The translations under genes were made by a program, and so were the position numbers. Shown in pieces: positions 1 to 9,084 of a stretch of DNA of 37,688 bases. Within the stretch, counting starts at the first letter, position 1. The number at the start of each line of letters is the position of its first letter. The stretch comes from Acidobacteriota bacterium. GTDB lineage: Bacteria > Acidobacteriota > UBA890 > WLXD01. The DNA lies in assembly GCA_029263335.1 (NCBI GenBank), contig JAJCXS010000088.1, positions 1 through 37,688 of the forward strand, written 5' to 3'. The notes beneath the pieces were generated by a model. The model ran no database searches and was not told the origin of the DNA. It saw nothing but the letters and a program-made list of their open reading frames with translations.

Positions 1-563
1 GCGAAGTCGCCGAAGATCTCGTACCGGTTCCGTCCACGAGTGGCGACGAAGTGGAGCTGGATCTCGCCGAAGCGGCTACCGAACAGCCCGTCGTTTCCTT
101 GTGGCCCGACGGTGTAATAGGTCCAGGTCTTGACCGCACCCCGGCCGCCGGATCCACCCGACACGTGGTCGGGCCGCCCCAGAACGATATGCATGAGGCC
201 GCGATCGGATTTCCAGCCGCGTGGGTACTCGTGGTAGCGCTTGTTGGCATTGGCCACCCGTTCGTAGAATTCGGTCTGGAACGGGTTCTTGCGGTCGCGC
301 AGATCGTGGTCCCGGCGTTCCCAAAAGCGACGGATGAACCGGGCACGCTCGGTGTTCGTGGTGAGGGCCTTGAAGGCGTCTTTCTCCTCGTCGAGCGCGA
401 TGTACTGAACGGGACCTTCGAGCCATTCCTCGGCCTGGCTCTCGTGGTACTCGAGGGCTTCCGCGCCAGTCCTCGGAAACTGCGGTGAGGACGCCGCCCG
501 CGCCGTGACCGGCAGCACCACTGCCAGGGCCAACGCGAGGCCGATCGTAGGTCGCTTGCGCAT
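1..563 (-). CDS. GWxTD domain-containing protein, 3' part cut off by window edge
   Basis: The frame is open from an ATG at 563 to base 1, giving 187 codons with no stop, so the C-terminus lies outside the window. The N-terminus MRKRPTIGLALALAVVLPVT looks like a signal peptide ending near Ala-Arg-Ala-Ala, so the protein is probably exported. The remainder matches the GWxTD family: a charged region with FIRRFWERRD, then YHEYPRGWKSDRGLMHIVLG. Here G-W-K-S-D is the family's namesake motif, with Ser in place of Thr, followed by the usual 'hxxhGxPD' strand (IVLGRPDHV). The family is common in Acidobacteriota and related phyla and its function is not established. A purine-rich AGGGGGAA precedes the start. 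The gene is transcribed in the same direction as the vapBC pair upstream, with a 175-bp gap between them. Family call is good; function unknown. Confidence 0.8.
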   Translation of the reverse strand, partial: MRKRPTIGLALALAVVLPVTARAASSPQFPRTGAEALEYHESQAEEWLEGPVQYIALDEEKDAFKALTTNTERARFIRRFWERRDHDLRDRKNPFQTEFYERVANANKRYHEYPRGWKSDRGLMHIVLGRPDHVSGGSGGRGAVKTWTYYTVGPQGNDGLFGSRFGEIQLHFVATRGRNRYEIFGDF

Positions 564-575
564 GATGTTCCCCCT

Positions 576-591
576 GCCACCAGACGGTGGC
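576..591 (-). other. Perfect hairpin in the leader of the GWxTD gene
   Basis: GCCACC-(4 nt)-GGTGGC forms a perfect 6-bp stem ending a few bases upstream of the AGGGGGAA ribosome-binding site of the minus-strand gene starting at 563. It could modulate access to that site. The upstream leader (600-738) also holds a GACCGG/CCGGTC inverted repeat. I could match neither to a known riboswitch. Confidence 0.35.
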
Positions 592-738
592 GCTGAAGAT
601 AGACAGCCAGACCGGGCTACCGGCTGCCGGTCGGCTCGGTGACGGGCCCTGTACCTATTACTTGGCTGATTGACGGTGGCTGGTCTCAGGGGCATGTGCT
701 GACGAGTAAGCGAGATCGCAGCAACACCCAGGCGATGA

Positions 739-1110
739 CTAGACGAGGTCCAGACCGACGCTCGTGAGCCGCTCGAAGTGGCGCACGTCGCACGTCGCGA
801 GTTGGGCTCCGGCGCGGATGGCGGTGGCGCCGATCATGCAGTCGAGTTGCGTGTTTCGTCGCCGGCCGCTCGAGTTGAAGAGTCGGGCCGACAGTGCTGC
901 AGTGTGCCGATCCAGCGGTACGATCTCCGGCACCAGCCGCTGGGCAAGCCCGATGACGGATTCGCTCACGGGCCCACAGAGAAACTCGGTCCAAGCGACG
1001 GCGCTCATGGCGATGGGAGTCCCCTCGGAGCGCCATCGCAGGAGCAGCGCTGCCTCGCGGGAGCGGGGTAGCCCGGCGGCGATCAGGAAGTTCGTGTCCA
1101 GGTGAATCAA
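739..1110 (-). CDS. vapC: PIN-domain ribonuclease toxin, VapC-like
   Basis: This is a 123-residue PIN-domain protein, the usual length for VapC toxins, which are Mg2+-dependent RNases that often cut tRNA or rRNA. The acidic active site is visible: Asp in IHLDTNF near the N-terminus, Glu in AWTEFLCG, Asp in NTQLDCMIGATAI, and Asp in LATCDVRHFE near the C-terminus. The start is chosen as TTG at 1110 because it overlaps the antitoxin stop (TTGA) and puts the first beta strand at the N-terminus. A longer reading from 1161 would add a basic, Arg-rich extension untypical of PIN proteins. The TTG start with translational coupling would keep toxin below antitoxin. The product is cytoplasmic and is expected to be neutralised by the protein encoded immediately upstream. 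Confidence 0.88.
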   Translation of the reverse strand: MIHLDTNFLIAAGLPRSREAALLLRWRSEGTPIAMSAVAWTEFLCGPVSESVIGLAQRLVPEIVPLDRHTAALSARLFNSSGRRRNTQLDCMIGATAIRAGAQLATCDVRHFERLTSVGLDLV

Positions 1111-1397
1111 GACCGCCCCCCGCGCCCGGCGTCGCGTTCCGCTCGGATCTCCGCGATCCACTCCGCCGCGCTCTCGGGCGAGAGCGCCAGTTCCTGCTGA
1201 AATGCCTCCAGCGCTGCCGCGGGATCTGCCGCCTCTTCCACGGCTCGCTCCGCGGCCAGGCGGATAGCGCGACGGATAGCCTCCGACTTCGACGTGCCCT
1301 GTCGGTCGGCCAGGTCGTTGAGCAAACGCACGGTCTCGGCGTCCAGAGCGTAGGTGGCGCGGATCACTTTCGATGTCATGGAATTTAGTATGGCCAT
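1107..1397 (-). CDS. vapB: Ribbon-helix-helix antitoxin, VapB-like
   Basis: A small protein with a ribbon-helix-helix DNA-binding N-terminus: strand KVIRATYALD, helix ETVRLLNDLADRQG, and helix SKSEAIRRAIRLAAE. An acidic, Ala-rich tail (residues about 50-96) would wrap the PIN toxin. It overlaps the toxin gene by the shared TTGA. The start is ambiguous. ATG at 1397 (96 aa) has a GGGAAG ribosome-binding site 5 nt upstream. ATG at 1379 (MTSKVIRATYALD, 90 aa) matches the usual RHH N-terminus and lies 7 nt after a -10-like CATACT, so it could be leaderless. RHH antitoxins normally repress their own operon by binding palindromes, and one is present here at 1387-1400. Confidence 0.82.
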   Translation of the reverse strand: MAILNSMTSKVIRATYALDAETVRLLNDLADRQGTSKSEAIRRAIRLAAERAVEEAADPAAALEAFQQELALSPESAAEWIAEIRAERDAGRGGRS

Positions 1398-1415
1398 ACT
1401 TTCTTCCCGATGCAA
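1387..1415 (-). promoter_or_regulatory. vapBC promoter with palindromic operator over the -10 box
   Basis: Read on the minus strand, TTGCAT (1415-1410), a 17-nt spacer and CATACT (1392-1387) resemble a sigma70 promoter. The perfect 14-bp palindrome AGTATGGCCATACT (1387-1400) covers the -10 element and the ATG at 1397. A palindrome at this position is what an autorepressing RHH antitoxin would use. Promoter and operator are read from sequence only. Confidence 0.5.
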
Positions 1416-1526
1416 GACCCGCACGTGTGGCGGCGCCGGAGGCGATGGCGCCCCGGTCTTAGGCTCCGGCGGTTCGGCATGGTGCGATGGCCACGCGGAG
1501 CCTCTTTCCTGGCCGAGACTTCGACG

Positions 1527-4472
1527 CTAGCGATGCACCTGGTCGCCTACCAGGTCGAGCCCGAGGGTCTTGCCCTTGTCGACCGCCGGCACGCCCTGTT
1601 CCAGCCACACGGGAGCGGGTGCACCCTTCAGATAGTGGTCGAAGAACTGCTGCATGCGGATGTTCCAGTCGACCTTGTTGGCGTAGGTCGTCGGCCAGTG
1701 CGGCTCGCCGTTGTAGTTGATCAGCCAGGCTGGACGGCCGAGGCGTCGCAGTGCCACGAACATCTCGATGCCCTGCTCCCACGGCACCGCGCCGTCGTGG
1801 TCGTTGTGCATCATCATCAGCGGGGTGTTGACCTTGTCAGCCCAGAATACCGGCGAGTTCTCGATGTAGCGCAGCGGCGACTCCCAGAGCGAGCCACCGA
1901 GGCGGCTCTGAGTCTTCTCGTACTGGAACATGCGGCTCATTCCCGAGCCCCAGCGGATGCCGCCGTAGGCCGAGGTCATGTTCGACACCGGGGCGCCGCC
2001 TGCTGCGGCCTTGAAGATGTCCGTCTTGGTCACCAGATAGGCAATCTGATAGCCGCCCCAGGAATGCCCCTGGGTGCCGATGTTGTCCGCGTCCACATAA
2101 CCCTTGGCGATCATGTGCAGGACGCCGGACAGCACATCCTCGAGTGCGCTCTCGCCGGGATAGCCCACCTGGTAGGTGATGTCCGGCGTGAACACGACGT
2201 AACCGCGTGAGGCGTACCAGGTCTGACGGATCACCGACCGATGCGGCGTCGGGGGGTGGTGCTGATGCAGGTTGTTGGCGTTGCGCTCGTAGAAGGTCAC
2301 CATCATCGGATACTGCTTGGACGGGTCGAAGTTCTCCGGCTTGTGGATCAGCCCCTCGAGGATCTCGCCGTCGAGCGAGCGCCAGGTGGTCATCTCGGAG
2401 GTGGCCCAGTTGTATTGGTCCTGCTGCGGGTTCGCGTCGCTGACCTGCTGCGAGTCGCTGAAGTCAATGCCGGTGACCCAGAGGTTGGGGAATTCCTCCA
2501 CGTCCTGACGCGTGTACAGGAGGACATCGGCGTCTTCCGCCTTGCGCGGGCGGCCGAAACGCTTGGCTTCGCGCACCAATTGTTGCGGCGGCAGTGTGCC
2601 GAAAGCGTCAACGTTCCAGAATCCGGCCTCCTTGCTCTCCTCGTGCAGGCCCGACAGAAGCATGGAGCCGTTGTTGGCCCACACCGCTTCGGGGTCGAGC
2701 TCGATGTAGCGGAGGCGCAACTCCTGATCGCGGCCGTGGCCCGAGGTGATCTCGCGTGGAGCACGCACTCCGGCAGGGTCGACAGCCCAGATGTCGTAAC
2801 GGTCGTAGAGCATGGCCTCTACGGGTGCGCCCTCGGCGCGGTGCTCCGCGGGCACCTGTAGCCAGCCACCGAAGCCGTACGGCATGGGCTCGTAGGCCCA
2901 GTCGTGATCCTCGTTGTGGACGGCGTGACGGATTACCGCCGTCAGGTTGCTCGTGTTGCCCCAGCGGCCAGCGTCGTTACGGGAGAGTTCGCGGCCGATC
3001 CAGGCCAGCGCGTCATCGTCCCACCAGACAGCCCAGCCGCCGTCGGGGGAGGTATTGAAGTCACCCGCATAGCGCTCGGCCAGGACGGCGCGTTCACCGT
3101 TGCGCACGTCCACCAGAACGTGGTCGGACGAAAAGGGAAACTCCCATGAGATCTCCTTGCGGTAGGGGAGGTCGGAGTTGCCATAGGCGTAGTCGCCGTC
3201 GCCGTCGTTGAACAGTTCAACGTCGGGCAGCTCGAGGTGGGCCAGCTGGACGACGCGATCGCCGTCGTCCAGATGAGCCACCGCCAGGTAGGTGCGCTTC
3301 CTCTCTTGCTCGGCCTGGAGCAGCTGCATCGGCTGTAGCAGCGGGTCACGCCAGTTCCAGATGTCGACGACGACCTTCTCCTCGTCGAGCATCGGTTCTT
3401 CCTCCGGGTCCGGCTGAGGCCGGGGTGCGGTGCCGAAGAACAGACGGCTGCCGCCCTTGGAGAAGTGCGGCGTGGTGTTGTCGCTCACCCACCATCCCTC
3501 GGCCAGCCCGGCCGTCCCCTCGTGTGCCACGACCTCTGCCGGGCCGCTGGTATTGCCCGCGTAGAGCACGAGCGCGGGCTGTTCCTGCTCGTAGGTCTCG
3601 CGGTCGGACAAGAAGGCGACTTGGCCACCGGTTTCGGAGACGGCCAGGTCGGAGTAGTGACCGGGGCCGTCCGAGAGCGTGACGGTGTCGTCAGCGATCG
3701 CGTCGGCGATCGGCACGACGAAGGCGCCATCGGCGGAATCGTCGCTGGTGGCGGTGAGGAAGGCCAACGCGCTGCCGTCCGCCCCGAAGCCGTACTCGAC
3801 GACGTTGTCGTAGCGGTGTTCAGCGCCGGTTGCGAGGAGACGCAGGACCAGCGTGGTGCCACCCTTCTTGGGCTCCTTCTCGTTTTCGGTCTCTCCCTCG
3901 GGAGCTTCGGCGGCTTCCTCCGTGAGCTCTTCCTTGCCGGGCTCCTCTTCCGCGGGCGTGGGCGCAGCGTCGGCGGCCTCGTCCTCGACAGGCACCTCTT
4001 TCTCCGCAAGGTAGGCGACCCATCCGCCCTGGTCTGCCGGCAGCCTGAACGACTTGACGCGCTCGACGATCGTCTGCGCCCCGCTGGCCAAATCAACGAT
4101 CACCAAGCTCGCTTTGGGCTGTTCCTCAGGCTTTTTCTTGTCGAGTTTGGCCTGCCGTGCTGCGTCCTGCGCGGGCCGGATCATCGCCACGATGTGGTCC
4201 ACCGCGGCGCTGAACTCCGCCTGGGAGCCGCGAGGTACGCGGTATTCGCGGCCGTCGGCGACGTTGCGGATGACGAGCTCGGGGTCGCCGTCCTGAAGGG
4301 TGAGCGAGTACATGATCCAGCGGCCATCGCGCGAGATCGCCTCGTCGTCCACACCTTTCCATATCTCGTAGGCCTCGTGGCCGAGGGGTTGTTTCTGTTG
4401 GGCGGCGGCCGTTGGGGCGAGCACCAGCAGCGTCACGGCGAGAACGACGGCGAGACGGGACAGCCTGAGCAT
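1527..4472 (-). CDS. Secreted S9-family (prolyl oligopeptidase-like) serine peptidase
   Basis: A 981-aa protein starting at ATG 4472, supported by GGAG 6 nt upstream and by the signal peptide MLRLSRLAVVLAVTLLVLAP...AAAQQ. A reading from 4508 would put 12 extra residues before it. The N-terminal two thirds contain WD/beta-propeller-type repeats (SRDGRWIMYSL, TSPDGGWAVWWDDD). The C-terminal alpha/beta-hydrolase domain has the catalytic Ser in GHSWGG (about residue 804), Asp in NDHDGAVPW (about 891-893) and His in NGEPHWP (about 925). Such enzymes cleave short peptides in the periplasm or outside the cell. At about 981 aa it is longer than a typical 650-750-aa S9 peptidase, partly because of a Glu/Ala/Pro-rich insert (roughly nt 3850-4005). 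It stands alone, divergent from gdhA. Confidence 0.92.
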   Translation of the reverse strand: MLRLSRLAVVLAVTLLVLAPTAAAQQKQPLGHEAYEIWKGVDDEAISRDGRWIMYSLTLQDGDPELVIRNVADGREYRVPRGSQAEFSAAVDHIVAMIRPAQDAARQAKLDKKKPEEQPKASLVIVDLASGAQTIVERVKSFRLPADQGGWVAYLAEKEVPVEDEAADAAPTPAEEEPGKEELTEEAAEAPEGETENEKEPKKGGTTLVLRLLATGAEHRYDNVVEYGFGADGSALAFLTATSDDSADGAFVVPIADAIADDTVTLSDGPGHYSDLAVSETGGQVAFLSDRETYEQEQPALVLYAGNTSGPAEVVAHEGTAGLAEGWWVSDNTTPHFSKGGSRLFFGTAPRPQPDPEEEPMLDEEKVVVDIWNWRDPLLQPMQLLQAEQERKRTYLAVAHLDDGDRVVQLAHLELPDVELFNDGDGDYAYGNSDLPYRKEISWEFPFSSDHVLVDVRNGERAVLAERYAGDFNTSPDGGWAVWWDDDALAWIGRELSRNDAGRWGNTSNLTAVIRHAVHNEDHDWAYEPMPYGFGGWLQVPAEHRAEGAPVEAMLYDRYDIWAVDPAGVRAPREITSGHGRDQELRLRYIELDPEAVWANNGSMLLSGLHEESKEAGFWNVDAFGTLPPQQLVREAKRFGRPRKAEDADVLLYTRQDVEEFPNLWVTGIDFSDSQQVSDANPQQDQYNWATSEMTTWRSLDGEILEGLIHKPENFDPSKQYPMMVTFYERNANNLHQHHPPTPHRSVIRQTWYASRGYVVFTPDITYQVGYPGESALEDVLSGVLHMIAKGYVDADNIGTQGHSWGGYQIAYLVTKTDIFKAAAGGAPVSNMTSAYGGIRWGSGMSRMFQYEKTQSRLGGSLWESPLRYIENSPVFWADKVNTPLMMMHNDHDGAVPWEQGIEMFVALRRLGRPAWLINYNGEPHWPTTYANKVDWNIRMQQFFDHYLKGAPAPVWLEQGVPAVDKGKTLGLDLVGDQVHR

Positions 4473-4533
4473 TATCGACTCCGGGCGCTGGGCGCCGGCA
4501 GATGGCAAAAAAAGATGGCTTCGAGTTGAAAAG

Positions 4534-4554
4534 CGCGGCGCGGACTGCGCCGCG
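4534..4554 (-). other. 8-bp perfect GC hairpin in the leader of the S9 peptidase
   Basis: CGCGGCGC-(5 nt)-GCGCCGCG is a perfect inverted repeat between the divergent S9 peptidase and gdhA genes. On the minus strand it is followed at once by CTTTTC and, about 20 nt later, by seven T residues (4507-4513). It therefore resembles a terminator or attenuator located ahead of the peptidase start. There is no sequence evidence for a ligand-sensing domain. Confidence 0.4.
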
Positions 4555-4630
4555 GGCAGTTTCCCACCGTCGCCAGCCGGCTTCCACCTGACCTACCGAA
4601 CGGCCAGCCGGGTATCGCCCGACGTGATAG

Positions 4631-6100
<1,470 letters not shown>

Positions 6101-6117
6101 TCAGGGGCGGCTAGTTG

Positions 6118-9078
6118 ATGTACGAGATCTTCGGCAGCAAGCCGCACGGCAAGGAACGCGCGGGCTTCCACGACCTGATGGAGTGGAAGGTCGGAAGGGT
6201 GCTGCTGGTTTCGAGTCTCTATGACTCGTTCATGATCTCGGAAGACAGCCTGGCCGATGAACTCGTCCGCGGCGAGTTCCTCGGCGTTGAGCTGTCCACC
6301 ATTCCCGCGTTGCATAGGGTCTCTACGGGCGCTGAAGCGATCGCGGCGATGAAGTCCGCCACCTCGTACGATTTCGTGATCACCTCGCCCCAGGTGGGCG
6401 ACATGCATGCGGGCGCCTTGACCCGAGAGCTGCGGTCCGCCGGCATCGAGGTGCCGGTGATCCTGCTGGCGTATCACGCCTACGAGCTACAGGACTACAT
6501 CAAGCACTACGGTCTGAAGGATATCGACCGCGCGTTCCTGTACCAGGGCGATAACCAGTTGCTGCTGGCCATCGTCAAGTACATCGAAGATCAGATGAAT
6601 GCGCCTCATGATGTAGAGGCGATGGGTGTGCAGGTGGTCCTCATGATCGAGGACAACATCCGCTACTATTCGTCCTTTCTGCCGGTCATCTACACGGCCG
6701 TACTGCGCAACACGGCCAGTCTGCTACCCGATGGCCTGAACCTGGCGCACAAGCTGCTGCGCGTGCGTGCGCGGCCGAAGATCCTGCTGGCCAATACCTA
6801 CGAGGAGGCCGTCGACATCTTCACGGCCTTCGAGGACAACATCCTCGGCGTAATCTGCGACGTCGAGTTCCCCAAGGGTGGTCTGCTGTGCCCTGATGCT
6901 GGCGTGCGATTTGCCCGTGAGGTGTTGCAGCGCCAGTCGGACGTTCCCGTGTTGCTGAACTCGGGCAAGCTCGAGAACGAGGAACTGGCCAAGGGCAACG
7001 CAACCTCGTTCCTGCACAAGTACTCGCCCACGCTGCTGACGGAGTTGGACGCCTTCATGGCCGACAACTTCGGCTTTGGCGATTTCGTTTTCCGCGTCGA
7101 GGACGGAACCGAGGTGGCACGCGCCGGCGATCTGGTGGCGCTCGAGAAGGCGATCCGTCGGGTGCCCGCGGAGAGCATCACCTATCACGCCAGCCGCAAC
7201 GATTTCTCGGGTTGGTTGAAGGCCCACACCGAATTCGCGATCGCCCACCGGCTGCGGCCACGGCGACTTTCCGACTTCGAGGATGCAGAAGACCTCCGCA
7301 GCTTTCTGCTGCGTTCGCTGCGGAGCCTGCGCGATGACCGCCGCGGCGAGCTCGTGGTCGACTTCGAGGAGGAGCGCTTCAGCCCGGAAATCGGCTTCGC
7401 TCGCGTCGGCGGCGGATCGCTCGGCGGCAAGGCGCGCGGCCTGGCGTTTGCCCGCAAGTTGTTGCGCGAGGCCCGGCTGGATCATGAATTCGACGGCGTC
7501 CGGATCCGGGTGCCGGCCAGCGTGGTCGTGGCCACCGACGTGTTCGATCAGTTTCTTGACGAGAACGGACTGCGAGACCTTGCCCTGAAGGCCAACACCG
7601 ACGAGGAGGTGGAGGAGGCTTTCGCGGAGGCACCCTTCCCGGCAGAGGTCCGGCGGGCGCTGCGCGGTTTCCTCACCGTTTCCACATATCCGCTGGCGGT
7701 GCGCTCCTCGAGCCTCCTGGAGGACGCCAAATACCAGCCGTTCTCGGGGGTCTACGAGACCATCATGATCCCCAACGATCATCACGATATCGAGATTCGT
7801 CTGCTGCGCCTGGAGGAGGCGATCAGGCGGGTGTATGCCTCTACCTTCAGCCAGAAGGCCAAGCGCTACGTGGCCGCCACCTCTTATCGTCTGGAGGGCG
7901 AGAAGATGGCGGTCATCCTGCAGCGTGTGGTCGGCGCGCCTCACGGAGACCGCTTCTACCCCGAGTTTGCTGGGGTGGCGTTGTCGCAGAATTTCTATCC
8001 GGTGGGACCGGTTCGTCCCGAGGATGGCCTTGCCGCGGTTGCGCTTGGTCTCGGTGCCGAGGTGGTCGAGGGCGAGCAGTGTTTGCGGTTCTCGCCCAAA
8101 CACCCGGAGCGGCTGCTGCAGATGTCGTCGGTGAAGGACGCCCTGCGCAACTCGCAACGAGAGTTCTATTCGGTGCGGCTCGGGGCAACCGAGACGGACC
8201 AGGGCCTGGCGGTCGAGTTGGTCAAGTCTGATCTCGCGGTGGCCGAGCGCGACGGCACGCTGGCGTGGCTCGGCTCAACGTACTCGCCCGAGAACGACAC
8301 CATCTACGAGGGCGTGGGGCGACCGGGCGTTCGCCTGGTGACGTTCGTCCCCATGCTCAAGCACGGGTTGTTCCCGCTGGCCGAGGTGCTGGCCCGGTTG
8401 CTGGAGCTCGGAACCTACGCCGCCGGCGGGGCTGTCGAGATCGAGTTCGCGGTGACGCTCTCGGTCGCGACGGGTGAACCGAAGGACTTCGGCTTCCTAC
8501 AGTTGCGCCCCGTGGTGCACACAACGGACCCGTCCACCGTGGATCTCGGCGATGTCAATCGGGGCGAGATCCTGTGCGAGAGTTCGAGCGTGCTCGGATC
8601 AGGGCGGATCGAAGACGTTTACGATCTGATCGTTGTCGACCGAGATGCCTTCGAGCGTGGCAAGAGCCGTCAGGTCGCGGCGCACGTGGCTCGATTCAAC
8701 GACCGCCTGGCGGCGGAAGATCGTCCCTACCTGCTGATCGGGGTCGGACGGTGGGGTTCTGCCGACCACTTTCTGGGCATTCCGGTGGCCTGGCACGAGA
8801 TCTCGGGTGCGCGCGTAATCGTCGAAGCCGGCTTCAAGGATTTCAAGGTGACCCCCTCGCAGGGCACACATTTCTTCCAGAACCTCGTTGCCAACAAGGT
8901 CGGTTACTTCACGGTGAACCCACAGGCCGGCGATGGCGCCGTCGACTGGGAGTGGTTGCGCGCAGTGGATCCTGTCGACAGTACCGAGTACGTACGCCAC
9001 CTGCGATTCGAACAGCCAGCCGTCGTCCTCATGGACGGGCGTCAGAATGCGGGCATCATCGTGAAACCGACCGGGTAG
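6118..9078 (+). CDS. Receiver-domain / PEP-synthase-like ATP-grasp fusion protein
   Basis: A 986-aa protein. Residues about 20-150 look like a response-regulator receiver fold, but the usual phospho-acceptor position reads YDFVITSPQVGD, without the Asp. Residues about 175-325 form a second receiver-like domain with an acidic pair (MIEDN), a candidate phospho-Asp (GVICDVEFP, about residue 248) and a Lys (FLHKYSP). From about 430 to 800 comes the ATP-grasp domain of PEP synthase / pyruvate phosphate dikinase (GGGSLGGKARGLAFA; LAVRSSSLLEDAKYQPFSGVY; FLQLRPV). I see neither the swivelling phospho-His domain nor the PEP/pyruvate barrel of those enzymes, so it should not be annotated as a complete PEP synthase. 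The last 190 residues are unassigned. It is 17 bp after gdhA and 6 bp before ppx. A TTG at 6115 is an alternative start. Function unknown; an ATP-dependent phosphoryl-transfer or signalling role is plausible. Confidence 0.82.
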   Translation: MYEIFGSKPHGKERAGFHDLMEWKVGRVLLVSSLYDSFMISEDSLADELVRGEFLGVELSTIPALHRVSTGAEAIAAMKSATSYDFVITSPQVGDMHAGALTRELRSAGIEVPVILLAYHAYELQDYIKHYGLKDIDRAFLYQGDNQLLLAIVKYIEDQMNAPHDVEAMGVQVVLMIEDNIRYYSSFLPVIYTAVLRNTASLLPDGLNLAHKLLRVRARPKILLANTYEEAVDIFTAFEDNILGVICDVEFPKGGLLCPDAGVRFAREVLQRQSDVPVLLNSGKLENEELAKGNATSFLHKYSPTLLTELDAFMADNFGFGDFVFRVEDGTEVARAGDLVALEKAIRRVPAESITYHASRNDFSGWLKAHTEFAIAHRLRPRRLSDFEDAEDLRSFLLRSLRSLRDDRRGELVVDFEEERFSPEIGFARVGGGSLGGKARGLAFARKLLREARLDHEFDGVRIRVPASVVVATDVFDQFLDENGLRDLALKANTDEEVEEAFAEAPFPAEVRRALRGFLTVSTYPLAVRSSSLLEDAKYQPFSGVYETIMIPNDHHDIEIRLLRLEEAIRRVYASTFSQKAKRYVAATSYRLEGEKMAVILQRVVGAPHGDRFYPEFAGVALSQNFYPVGPVRPEDGLAAVALGLGAEVVEGEQCLRFSPKHPERLLQMSSVKDALRNSQREFYSVRLGATETDQGLAVELVKSDLAVAERDGTLAWLGSTYSPENDTIYEGVGRPGVRLVTFVPMLKHGLFPLAEVLARLLELGTYAAGGAVEIEFAVTLSVATGEPKDFGFLQLRPVVHTTDPSTVDLGDVNRGEILCESSSVLGSGRIEDVYDLIVVDRDAFERGKSRQVAAHVARFNDRLAAEDRPYLLIGVGRWGSADHFLGIPVAWHEISGARVIVEAGFKDFKVTPSQGTHFFQNLVANKVGYFTVNPQAGDGAVDWEWLRAVDPVDSTEYVRHLRFEQPAVVLMDGRQNAGIIVKPTG

Positions 9079-9084
9079 AGAACG

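Noticed and set aside
564..738. Riboswitch (c-di-GMP or TPP type) ahead of the GWxTD gene
   Set aside because: Fragments such as CCGGTAGCC and CTGAGA appear, but the conserved partners of either aptamer are missing; only simple hairpins can be supported.
1434..1470. Terminator after the S9 peptidase
   Set aside because: GCCGGAG/CTCCGGC forms a 7-bp inverted repeat with a 22-nt loop, but no T-run follows on either strand.
3465..4529. Long plus-strand open frame opposite the S9 peptidase
   Set aside because: Antisense shadow of a well-supported gene in GC-rich DNA, without a recognisable product; the same applies to long frames opposite gdhA, the ATP-grasp fusion, ppx, nqrB, the FG-GAP gene and across the permease.
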